Source: Methylomonas rhizoryzae
GTDB taxonomy: Bacteria; Pseudomonadota; Gammaproteobacteria; Methylococcales; Methylomonadaceae
Length of the DNA stretch: 64,000 bases
NCBI RefSeq assembly: GCF_008632455.1
Contig: NZ_CP043929.1
Coordinates: 4,092,001-4,156,000, forward strand
Direction of reading: 5' to 3'
Shown in pieces: positions 56,951-64,000 of the stretch. The position numbers and the translations under genes were made by a program. Position 1 is the first letter of the stretch, and each line of letters begins with the position of its first letter. The notes under the pieces were generated by a model. It was not told the DNA's origin. It did no database searches and was given only the letters and a program-made list of their open reading frames with translations.

Positions 56951-56980
56951 AAAAAAAAGGCAGGCTTTTTAGGCCTGCCC
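56951..56980 (-). terminator. Intrinsic terminator after the RTX protein gene
   Basis: On the minus strand GGCAGGC pairs with GCCTGCC (56979-56973 with 56965-56959) around a short A-rich loop, followed by eight T. It lies about 46 bp past the RTX gene stop and just ahead of the glycosyltransferase genes. Confidence 0.9.
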
Positions 56981-57025
56981 CGGTTTTAACAATTTAGACT
57001 GTAAAACTCTTAGCTAAGAAACTCC

Positions 57026-57850
57026 TTAGCTACCTGGGTTAAAAAAGTCGTCAAGTTGAGTCAAACCTACGGTTTTAATGCCGCCATTGCTCAGCGTACC
57101 ATTCGAGTCGAATACGAATTTCTCGAAGTTGCTGGCGTTAATCACACCGCCGTTTTGCAACGTAATCGATACGGAAGTACCGGCAACCGTTACGTCGGCA
57201 ATATCGACAGCGCTCAAGTCAAGTTTGTCATTGCCCGCACCGCCGTCTACCACAGCGGTACCGACGAATTTACCGACCAGCTTGACGATGTCGTTACCAG
57301 CGCCTGTATCAACAGTATCACTGCCGGCACTATCGGAGCCATCACCCAGGAATACAAGGTCATTGCCGCCGTTGGTTTTAATATTGTCGTTACCGTCGCC
57401 GGTTGCAACAGTATCTTTGCCATCACCGGTAGTAACAGAATCGTTACCGTCGCCGGTTGAAATAAAGACTTTCTTGGTATCTTGAACAGTCAGGTTATCA
57501 TCGCCGTCGTTGGTAGAAATGGTGCCTTTGAATTTTTTCGCACCATCGCCAGTTAGAGTGAAGGTAACATCGCTGTTGTCACCAAAGACGATAGACTTAA
57601 CACCTTTAAGGTCGTTTTTGCCGGCGCCAGAAAAGTTAACAGTGGCAGTACCGCCAGTACCGGTGAACAGAGCGAGTTTATGCCCTGCTAAGTCACTAGA
57701 CGAAGAGGTATTACCAAATTCGCCAACGGTTACTTTGCCGCCACCCAGCGATTTGATGATTTGTTGCGCAGTTGAAAAGGAAAGAGTTGAGTCCAGTAAA
57801 TTATTTACCGCTTCTTGTTTACTGATACCGTCATCGTAATTAGATGCCAT
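57026..57850 (-). CDS. RTX-repeat calcium-binding surface protein
   Basis: A 274-residue Asp/Gly/Asn/Thr-rich protein without Sec signal. ATG 57850 follows GGGGGG. Nonapeptide RTX repeats (GDGNDSVTTGDGKDTVATG and onward, about residues 130-185; then GGAGNDKLDL) form a calcium-binding beta-roll. The C-terminus, with LTQLDDFFNPGS, resembles an uncleaved type I secretion signal. It is likely an abundant secreted or S-layer-type protein. It is followed by a strong terminator and three glycosyltransferase genes, suggesting it or a related surface protein is glycosylated. No type I ABC exporter is in the window. Confidence 0.85.
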   Translation of the reverse strand: MASNYDDGISKQEAVNNLLDSTLSFSTAQQIIKSLGGGKVTVGEFGNTSSSSDLAGHKLALFTGTGGTATVNFSGAGKNDLKGVKSIVFGDNSDVTFTLTGDGAKKFKGTISTNDGDDNLTVQDTKKVFISTGDGNDSVTTGDGKDTVATGDGNDNIKTNGGNDLVFLGDGSDSAGSDTVDTGAGNDIVKLVGKFVGTAVVDGGAGNDKLDLSAVDIADVTVAGTSVSITLQNGGVINASNFEKFVFDSNGTLSNGGIKTVGLTQLDDFFNPGS

Positions 57851-58175
57851 AAGCCCCCCATAGAGAAATTAAAAATTTTTTAACAAAAGTTACCGCGGAT
57901 TGTAAGGAGTTGTAACAAAATAATTCTGTGAAACATCACCAGAATGTTGCCCGCGTCACAAAATTTACAGGTACGCTTATTTTGTTCCATCCTAAGTGGA
58001 AGCCACTCGCTTACCAGTGTAGTACAGAACCCACAAAACCAAAGTACGAATTCATTGTAAAGGTGTTGTGGCCATTTCACAACATTGTTAATGTGTTAAA
58101 CGATAAAACCAGCACTGAACAATGTGTTTCTTAACCCGCTTCCCTGCTCTTTTGACAATTAGCTACATACAGCAG
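57851..58175 (-). promoter_or_regulatory. Long leader/promoter region of the RTX gene
   Basis: 325 bp, AT-rich and gene-free. The 14-mer TTTAACAAAAGTTA (57879-57892, plus strand) lies about 30 bp before the RTX start and is shared with the region upstream of the giant gene. The long untranslated region would fit a highly expressed surface-protein gene. No riboswitch class recognised. Confidence 0.45.
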
Positions 58176-58964
58176 CTAATCGCGCAAAACCGCGTTGCGC
58201 CGGTCGCTCTGCTTGCGAATGCCGCCTAATACCCACATTTGATAAATAGACACTGTCCACATGAACGCAAACGACGCGCCCAACCCAGCCCCGGCCAAAA
58301 TAACTAGCCAGGCAAAATGCGGATTGATTTTGGTCAACCACCAAGAGGCAATGTCGACCAACAAAAAAAGATAAGGCATGACTATTGCCGGATACTTAAG
58401 GAAATACGGCACACCCGTGGAAAACGCAAAAATTACGCCGACAAACATGAAAATGAAGCTGATGCCGAACAAATGGATGTGCGACAACCGGGTTAACGAT
58501 TGAAACGTAGCGCCCTGACTGGATTCCGCCACTTTTTTAAGGTTTTCCAATTTGGAAAAATCCGGCAACGAACCGGCATTCTCGTTGTGGCAAGCCACAC
58601 AGTTTTTATCGACTATCGTTTTGATGGACTCCCAATAACCGGCTTCCAACGCACCGTCGCGCACCCACTGAATCAATTTGAATCTATCTTGTTCAGGAGC
58701 ATTAAATTTCATAGACCCGTTTAACTTAGATTCTAACACGGAACCCGAGCGGTCTCCGTAGTAACTATACACTATATCTTCCAAAGATAAACCGAGTTTT
58801 CCATCGGCCATGCCGTGGGTCATCAGAATCTGCCCAAGTGCCATCAAGTAACCGACTGCGATAGTGACCAAGTAACCGGTGAATAACAGCTTGATCGACA
58901 GACCGAAGCTGATCAAATTAACTCCCTTGTACGCGTATTTGACGGGTATGTCAGCCTCGGCCAT
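58176..58964 (-). CDS. Membrane-bound monohaem cytochrome c, oxidase operon
   Basis: A 262-residue protein with AGAGGGG before ATG 58964. One N-terminal membrane helix (about 21-45), a periplasmic stretch holding one c-type haem site CVACH, then three to four hydrophobic helices (starting near HIHLFGISFIFMFVGV). It is the last gene of the oxidase cluster and may donate electrons to the oxidase or link it to quinol, which is inference. Such proteins are sometimes misannotated as elongation factor 1-alpha. Confidence 0.8.
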   Translation of the reverse strand: MAEADIPVKYAYKGVNLISFGLSIKLLFTGYLVTIAVGYLMALGQILMTHGMADGKLGLSLEDIVYSYYGDRSGSVLESKLNGSMKFNAPEQDRFKLIQWVRDGALEAGYWESIKTIVDKNCVACHNENAGSLPDFSKLENLKKVAESSQGATFQSLTRLSHIHLFGISFIFMFVGVIFAFSTGVPYFLKYPAIVMPYLFLLVDIASWWLTKINPHFAWLVILAGAGLGASFAFMWTVSIYQMWVLGGIRKQSDRRNAVLRD

Positions 58965-59031
58965 AAAGTTCCCCTCTGTAATTTGAGGCGGTCGGCGGCG
59001 TCGAATAGCCAGCCGACCGCCAGCGTGCCTT

Positions 59032-59679
59032 TTATTTACCGGTATTTTGATAATAAAAGCCTAGCTGCTCGATTTCTTCGTTGGTTAAATTTTCGGCAAT
59101 CAAGCGCATTCGCCCGTAGATATCGTTATGTCTCTCACCGGATTTGAACGCCTTTAGCGCAGCCGTCGTATAGCTAGCGGCTTGCCCCGACAGTGCCGGC
59201 ATATCCATGACTTGTCCCTGCCCGCTACTGCCGTGGCACACCTCGCAAGGCGGCAAAATGCGTTCGCGGTCCCCGGATTTCACCAAGGTCTCAGCCGCTT
59301 GATAAACCATCACGCTACGCGACTGAAACGCCGGAGTTTGAGAGGCATACCACACAGCCAGATTAGCCGCATCCTGCTTGCTAAGCCCTTTTGCGATACC
59401 TCCCATGATTACATCCTGCCTATCCCCGTTTGCGTAATCCTGCAACTGCTTATAGAGATAAGTCGCCAACTGGCCCGCTAACGATGGATACGCCCCTGTG
59501 ACACTAATGCCTTTATCGCCGTGACATCCGCCGCACGATTTAGCCAATGCTTCGCCGGCCGCCGGATTTCCCGCTTTGACGAAATTTAATTGTTCCGCCG
59601 TCCATGCCACTTGCGTCGATGGTTGTGCGGCTAGCGTCAATGACCAGCAACAGGTTGCAATAAGTACAAAGCTTCTCAT
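59032..59679 (-). CDS. Dihaem cytochrome c4-like protein
   Basis: A 215-residue periplasmic protein. ATG 59679 is preferred over 59694 because it has GGGGGG at 7 bases and begins the signal peptide (MRSFVLIATCCWSLTLAAQ). Two class I cytochrome c domains follow, each with a haem-binding site (CGGCH and CEVCH) and distal Met candidates. Such c4-type proteins commonly feed electrons to terminal oxidases. It begins 2 bp after the subunit I gene. Confidence 0.9.
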   Translation of the reverse strand: MRSFVLIATCCWSLTLAAQPSTQVAWTAEQLNFVKAGNPAAGEALAKSCGGCHGDKGISVTGAYPSLAGQLATYLYKQLQDYANGDRQDVIMGGIAKGLSKQDAANLAVWYASQTPAFQSRSVMVYQAAETLVKSGDRERILPPCEVCHGSSGQGQVMDMPALSGQAASYTTAALKAFKSGERHNDIYGRMRLIAENLTNEEIEQLGFYYQNTGK

Positions 59680-59681
59680 GA

Positions 59682-61301
59682 CTATACCCCCCATCTACCG
59701 GAACCGAAGGTTTCCATGAAGAAGAATTGCAAAATCGGATACCCGAAAGCCAACAGCATAAAGGCCGCAATCACGATGTTCCACAGCTTGAATCCATTCA
59801 AGTAAGCGGGCAATGCGCCGACCGGATGAATCGGTTCGGCATATTCCACCTCGCCTTCAAAGCTACCGCTACCGACTTGGGTTTGATACAAGTTATAAAG
59901 CAACAGCGCCGACGACGCCAGCAATATCGCACCACCGAATATCATCGCCGCCTCGTACGGCTCCCACGATAACACCAACAAGTTGTTGTAATTGACGCTA
60001 TCGATGCGGCGTGGCTGGCCCAGCAGCCCTAAAATATGCCATGGCGTGGTCATGATGATCATGCCTATAAACCAAATCCACAGCTGAGTAATCGCCAACG
60101 ACTGGCTGAACAAGGGCTTACCGGTCAAGATCGGCCAAAAGTAATAAGCGATGCCGAAATACATGATGATGGTAGTACCGCCGAAAATCAGATGAAAATG
60201 GCCGGAAACCCACGCGGTATTGTGTACCATGGCATTCATGGCATAACTGGCGTTGACCAAACCGCCGAAGCCGCCGAAAATCAACATCAGCAAGCCCAGG
60301 ATAATCGCCAACACCATAGGATTATCCCACGGCAAGGCGGCAATCCAACCGAACAAACCCTTGCCGCCGTTCAAACGTCCTGCGATTTCCAAAGAGGCAA
60401 TGACGGTAAATCCGGTAATGAAAGTCGGCAGGGTAACGACAAAGGTGCCGATCGCATGCACGATCTTCCAGCCGTGGCTCTGTTCCGGATCCATATATAA
60501 ATGGTGAAAGCCTATCGGCAGGCTGAACACGACCAGCAACATGAAAGCCGCCCGAGCCATTTCGTCGCTGAACAAAAAACCGCCGGCCTGCTTAGGTACC
60601 AAACAGTAAAACGCGGTATAGGTTGGAATCAACCAAAAATAAACGATGGGATGTAAGGTCCAAGCAAACAAAGTGCGTGCCAAGCCGGCGTCTATTGTGT
60701 CTATCCAGCCCAAGGCCCAGGGAATCAGCTGGAATAACACTTCCACGGCCACTCCGGCACTGGTCCAAAGCCACAAGATAGCGTTTCCGGTAGTCGCAAA
60801 CATCGCCAGCGGTACCGGCTGCCCCGGATGGGCGGCTTTCCACTGTGCATACATCACGATCATCGACACACACCAAAACCACGAACCGACAACCAACAAA
60901 GTGGCGCCGATATAAAACGCCGGGTGCGCCATCAGCGGCGGATAAAACGTGAATAAAACCGATGCATTCCCGGTCAGCAGCGGGCCGGCCGCCAACACCA
61001 CGCCCAATAGCGACAGTGCAAAGCCGCCCCAGGCAAACGACACATTCCAGATCGGCAACTTAAGCGTTGTAGTCGCCACGTAATAGCCGAAGCCCATGAT
61101 AAAAAAAGTGGTCAACACAAAACCCATCAATACCCCGTGGGTACTGACGGAGGCGTAATACACTTCCCGCGACTCCAAAAAACCGAAAAACCCGCTTCGC
61201 TCCACCACCTGATACAAGCCCATGACGGCCGCCAAACCGAATGCGGCGAAAGCCACCCAGAAATGGCACAGCGCCAACTTTTTTTCCGCCACATTAGCCA
61301 T
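59682..61301 (-). CDS. B-type (ba3-like) haem-copper oxidase subunit I
   Basis: A 539-residue protein with about 13 membrane helices and a GGGGGAGA site before ATG 61301. It retains the haem ligands STHGVLMGF and the helix X His region HNTAWVSGHFHL, and the copper site WTLHPIVYFW, where His and Tyr form the cross-linked pair. The HPIVYFWLIPTY wording and PKQAGG, GFHHLYMDP and LFGWI blocks match Thermus ba3 subunit I rather than A-type enzymes. It should reduce oxygen to water and pump protons through a single K-like channel, with cytochrome c as donor. It overlaps the subunit II gene by 8 bp. Confidence 0.93.
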   Translation of the reverse strand: MANVAEKKLALCHFWVAFAAFGLAAVMGLYQVVERSGFFGFLESREVYYASVSTHGVLMGFVLTTFFIMGFGYYVATTTLKLPIWNVSFAWGGFALSLLGVVLAAGPLLTGNASVLFTFYPPLMAHPAFYIGATLLVVGSWFWCVSMIVMYAQWKAAHPGQPVPLAMFATTGNAILWLWTSAGVAVEVLFQLIPWALGWIDTIDAGLARTLFAWTLHPIVYFWLIPTYTAFYCLVPKQAGGFLFSDEMARAAFMLLVVFSLPIGFHHLYMDPEQSHGWKIVHAIGTFVVTLPTFITGFTVIASLEIAGRLNGGKGLFGWIAALPWDNPMVLAIILGLLMLIFGGFGGLVNASYAMNAMVHNTAWVSGHFHLIFGGTTIIMYFGIAYYFWPILTGKPLFSQSLAITQLWIWFIGMIIMTTPWHILGLLGQPRRIDSVNYNNLLVLSWEPYEAAMIFGGAILLASSALLLYNLYQTQVGSGSFEGEVEYAEPIHPVGALPAYLNGFKLWNIVIAAFMLLAFGYPILQFFFMETFGSGRWGV

Positions 61302-61818
61302 GATTCTCTCCCCCGGTCCGATTTATCGTTTGCCACTTCTCTTTGCCGACCACGCTGATGTTGCTCCACATATGCGCATGCCCCATGCCGCAGTATTCAT
61401 TACACAACAGCGGATATTCCCCGGTATGTTTCAACTCGGTAGTCAGTTGCGCCACATAACCCGGCACTATCATGGTGCTCATATTGGTCATCGGAATATG
61501 CACCCCGTGCAACACGTCTAAACTGACCCAACGAAAAATCAGTTTGGTCTGGGCCGGCAAAGTCAAGGTTTTCGGATAAAAACCATAACGCCCGGCGACC
61601 ATACGCACGGTCACACTACCGTCCGAATTCTGTTGCGGACCCAAATGATCCTCGGCAAATTCTGCCGATAAATGCAAACGCGCCGAATCGATGGTTTCCA
61701 CGTTACTCGGCGCGTGTATGCCGTGAAACAGTGCCGACGTCAAAATCACCAGCACAAACAAGCCGGCTATGCCGAGCGCGATATTCGCCCAACGCCTTTC
61801 CAATTGATCGATATGCAT
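61294..61818 (-). CDS. B-type oxidase subunit II (CuA)
   Basis: A 174-residue protein from ATG 61818 (AGGGGGCGG upstream); an extended frame to 61878 overlaps the preceding gene and is rejected. One N-terminal membrane anchor is followed by a cupredoxin domain, with the CuA motif CNEYCGMGHAHM and an upstream HGVHIP His. It receives electrons from cytochrome c and passes them to subunit I. The short length with one membrane helix is typical of B-type enzymes. Confidence 0.92.
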   Translation of the reverse strand: MHIDQLERRWANIALGIAGLFVLVILTSALFHGIHAPSNVETIDSARLHLSAEFAEDHLGPQQNSDGSVTVRMVAGRYGFYPKTLTLPAQTKLIFRWVSLDVLHGVHIPMTNMSTMIVPGYVAQLTTELKHTGEYPLLCNEYCGMGHAHMWSNISVVGKEKWQTINRTGGENHG

Positions 61819-61826
61819 ACCGCCCC

Positions 61827-61979
61827 CTAACCGATATGGCCGCGCGGGATGAACACCCCGTAATACATCATTAACCAAGCGATCACCATGCCGGCCCCGA
61901 CTATCAGCATCAACGCCCAGGTACCCACCGGCGAACTCTCCAGGATTTTCCTACGCTCTTCTTCGCTTAATTGGCTCAT
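61827..61979 (-). CDS. Small oxidase subunit (IIa-like), 50 aa
   Basis: From ATG 61979 the product starts MSQLSEEERRKILES, then one membrane helix and a final YYGVFIPRGHIG, similar in form to the tiny subunit IIa of ba3 oxidase. First gene of the oxidase operon, 8 bp before subunit II. The longer frame to 62024 lacks a ribosome site. Confidence 0.8.
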   Translation of the reverse strand: MSQLSEEERRKILESSPVGTWALMLIVGAGMVIAWLMMYYGVFIPRGHIG

Positions 61980-62223
61980 TACTCCCCCCGTGGAAAACAA
62001 TCTACGTAGCCTAATCGTAGCCAAAAAAACATAAATCGCCTAACGATCATACGGATATATCGTCTCCGCGAACAATCAAGGGCATGACCCGAGCGGACAA
62101 GACTTTCGTTGCGGCGCCAGCCTTTCGAATCGCAACCTGGCCGCGCTAACCACGTATTTCGGCGAATGTTTGCGGAAACCTTACGCGACAACCGCGCTAG
62201 CCGGCTTCCTTGTTGGCGAGCGG

Positions 62224-63138
62224 CTATTGTCGGCGCGCCCCTTGCAATCCGCCTGTGTGCAAGGCGACGATACGCTGGCCGGCAACGAAGTAATCTTTAT
62301 TAAGCAAATCGTAGATTGCATACAAAGCTTTTCCGGTATAAATCGGCTCCAACGGCACATCGTGTGTGAGCCTAAAATTCGAAATAAAATCGGTCAACTC
62401 CGGGCGAGTTTTGGCGAATCCGCCACAGTGATAGTTCAACAGCAACTCCCAGTCGCATACCGGCTGCAGCCGGCCTAGCAACGCCGGAATATCCCGATGC
62501 AAGAACTCTCCGCCTTTTAGCGCCGCCACGCCGAGTATCTTAGTCTCCGCGCGAGCCGCGCCAATCAAGCCCGCCAACGTAGTACCCGTACCGCATGCGC
62601 ACACTAACACGTCGTATGCGCAATCCAGCTCCGAGACGATTTCGGCCACGCCTGTCAACGCCTGCCGCGACGCCCCGCCTTCCGGAATCCAATAACTGCC
62701 CGCTTGCAAATTCAAAGCGCCGGCCGTCACGTCCGAATAACGTAAATCCCGATAGGCGCTTCTGGAAACGAAATGCAATTGCATCCCCCAACGCTGCAAA
62801 TCTGCCAAAGTCGGGTTGAGCACCCCGGGCCGTTCTCCGCGGATGTAAGCGGCCGAATGCAGCCCCAGTTCGCGCGCAGCGAAAGCGAGAGCGTGCAGAT
62901 GGTTGGAATAAGCTCCACCCATGCTGACTACGGTATGCGCGCCGGCATACAGTGCGTCGTTCAACGGGTATTTAAGCTTGCGCCATTTATTGCCGGATAT
63001 GACGGGATGCAATAAATCGTCGCGTTTGAGCCACAACTCGACGTTATGCGCACGCGTCGCCGAATCGACAATCCGCGACAGTGTAGATACCCCCAGTTGC
63101 CGCTGCAGCGCTTGTAAACGCGGATGCAGCGCCGTCAT
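62224..63138 (-). CDS. PLP-dependent D-cysteine desulfhydrase/ACC deaminase-family enzyme
   Basis: A 304-residue protein. SGNKWRKLKYPL carries the Lys that forms the Schiff base with pyridoxal phosphate, GGAYSNHLHALAFA matches the cofactor/substrate loop, and CGTGTTLAGL the phosphate-binding loop. The family covers ACC deaminases and D-cysteine desulfhydrases; key residues do not let me separate them, and its partner gene gives no hint. Its ATG overlaps the folP stop (ATGA). Confidence 0.88.
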   Translation of the reverse strand: MTALHPRLQALQRQLGVSTLSRIVDSATRAHNVELWLKRDDLLHPVISGNKWRKLKYPLNDALYAGAHTVVSMGGAYSNHLHALAFAARELGLHSAAYIRGERPGVLNPTLADLQRWGMQLHFVSRSAYRDLRYSDVTAGALNLQAGSYWIPEGGASRQALTGVAEIVSELDCAYDVLVCACGTGTTLAGLIGAARAETKILGVAALKGGEFLHRDIPALLGRLQPVCDWELLLNYHCGGFAKTRPELTDFISNFRLTHDVPLEPIYTGKALYAIYDLLNKDYFVAGQRIVALHTGGLQGARRQ

Positions 63139-63953
63139 TGGGCTTGTTTGATTGCCCAGGCCAAATCCGCCGCCTGCCGATTCGGCAATATGTCGTGCAC
63201 CCGAAACAGCCGCACGCCGGCCATCACGCCCAGCGCGGTAGTCACGGCGGTAGCGGTAACCAATTCGGACGGCTCGGAGACATTGCAGATACTGCCCATG
63301 AAGCGCTTCCGGCTGGTACCGAGCAATACCGGAAAGCCTAAAGCCGCGATTCGCTGCAAATTCGCCAATAAATCGATATTGTCTTGCTTGCGTTTGCCAA
63401 AACCGATGCCGGGGTCTATCGCAATGTTGCGCTCGGCAATCCCGGCCGCCAAGGCCGCATCGATTCTACCTTGCAAGCCATCCGTCACTTCGGCGACCAC
63501 GTCGTCGTAATAAGGATCGAGCTGCATGGTCTTGGGAAGACCCTGCATGTGCATCAATACGATAGGCACATTTCTATCCGCCGCCAGCGCTAAAATCTGC
63601 GGATCCACCACCCCGCCGGAAACGTCGTTCACCAGAGTCGCGCCGGCCTGCAATGCCGCTTGCGCCACGCAGGCGGACATGGTGTCTATGCTGATCGGCA
63701 ATGCCGGATACACGCTACGAATGGCGGCGATAACCGGCACCACTCGGCGGATCTGTTCGTCGTGACTCACAGGATCAGCCCCAGGACGAGTCGACTCGCC
63801 GCCTACGTCGACGATATCCATCCCTTCATCCAGCATGGCTTGCACCCGGCACAAAGCCGCGTCGACGCCGGAATAGCGCCCGCCATCCGAAAAACTATCC
63901 GGGGTGACATTCAAAATGCCCATTAATTGCGGCGCCGATAATTGCGTAAACAT
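63135..63953 (-). CDS. folP: Dihydropteroate synthase
   Basis: A 272-residue protein starting at ATG 63953 (AGAGG upstream); the longer frame to 63983 is less likely. Signature blocks are all present: LMGILNVTPDSFSDGG, MDIVDVGGESTRPGA, NDVSGG, HMQGLPKTMQ, DPGIGFGK and LLGTSRKRFM. It condenses p-aminobenzoate with dihydropterin pyrophosphate in folate synthesis and is the sulfonamide target. Translationally coupled to the downstream PLP-enzyme gene. Confidence 0.95.
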   Translation of the reverse strand: MFTQLSAPQLMGILNVTPDSFSDGGRYSGVDAALCRVQAMLDEGMDIVDVGGESTRPGADPVSHDEQIRRVVPVIAAIRSVYPALPISIDTMSACVAQAALQAGATLVNDVSGGVVDPQILALAADRNVPIVLMHMQGLPKTMQLDPYYDDVVAEVTDGLQGRIDAALAAGIAERNIAIDPGIGFGKRKQDNIDLLANLQRIAALGFPVLLGTSRKRFMGSICNVSEPSELVTATAVTTALGVMAGVRLFRVHDILPNRQAADLAWAIKQAQ

Positions 63954-64000
63954 AAACCTCTTAACTCCTGAAATACCGAGCAAATATTGTATACGCGATT

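Noticed and set aside
1..64000. CRISPR arrays, tRNA and rRNA genes, integron integrase gene
   Set aside because: I looked on both strands and found no regularly spaced short repeats, no cloverleaf-like gene, no rRNA, and no tyrosine recombinase with integron-type motifs.

Overview
The window looks like a chromosomal segment of a gammaproteobacterium, most likely a methanotroph-type organism (Methylococcales). I infer this from overall gene style, the B-type haem-copper oxidase operon and the surface-protein genes; no methane-oxidation gene is present, so the placement is tentative.

Left end (1-7.1 kb): an accessory zone of nested mobile DNA. A leftward-reading array of integron-type gene cassettes starts at an attI-like leader (6982-7079). 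It carries a Cap15-like two-helix/beta-strand effector gene, an attC site, a second cassette gene split by an IS5-type element (4-bp CTAG duplication, transposase with an in-frame TGA), a second attC, a third small cassette gene, and a third attC cut by an IS66 element. The IS66 tnpC gene is itself split by a complete group II intron lying antisense to it. No integron integrase is present in the window.

7.4-27.9 kb: one leftward gene for a 6,810-residue LEPR-XLL protein. It combines a CARDB domain, a vanadium haloperoxidase/PAP2-like domain, a metzincin-like protease motif, calcium-binding-like repeats, LVIVD repeats, many TIG-type Ig folds, PPC domains and beta-propeller segments. It contains a nearly exact 2,859-bp duplication.

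28-38.9 kb: ordinary genes. These are a DUF938 methyltransferase-like protein, a FemAB/GNAT-like protein, a lipoprotein lytic transglycosylase, an STN-domain secreted metalloprotease, a three-gene VWA operon, a secreted PQQ-type propeller protein, and a 49-aa membrane peptide gene.

39.2-40.7 kb: a second, rightward cassette group (attI-like leader, gene, perfect 69-bp attC, lipoprotein gene), ending in a group II intron relic lodged in the next attC core. The two attI-like leaders are homologous and inverted, and bracket about 32 kb.

42.5-50.8 kb: a tight rightward operon. It encodes a GAF-HlyD adaptor, an M50 metalloprotease-HlyD fusion with a PqqD-like N-terminus, a SecA-like ATPase lacking the housekeeping C-terminus, a second adaptor, and a TolC-type outer-membrane channel. 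There is no ABC ATPase. This is the best candidate here for an undescribed export system, and the signal-peptide-less LEPR-XLL protein is a plausible substrate.

50.8-57.9 kb: an RTX-repeat surface protein gene, a strong terminator, then three glycosyltransferase genes that must be reached by readthrough. The RTX gene and the giant gene share a 14-bp upstream motif.

58-62 kb: a B-type (ba3-like) cytochrome oxidase operon with two cytochrome c genes. 62.2-64 kb: a D-cysteine desulfhydrase/ACC deaminase-family gene overlapping folP.
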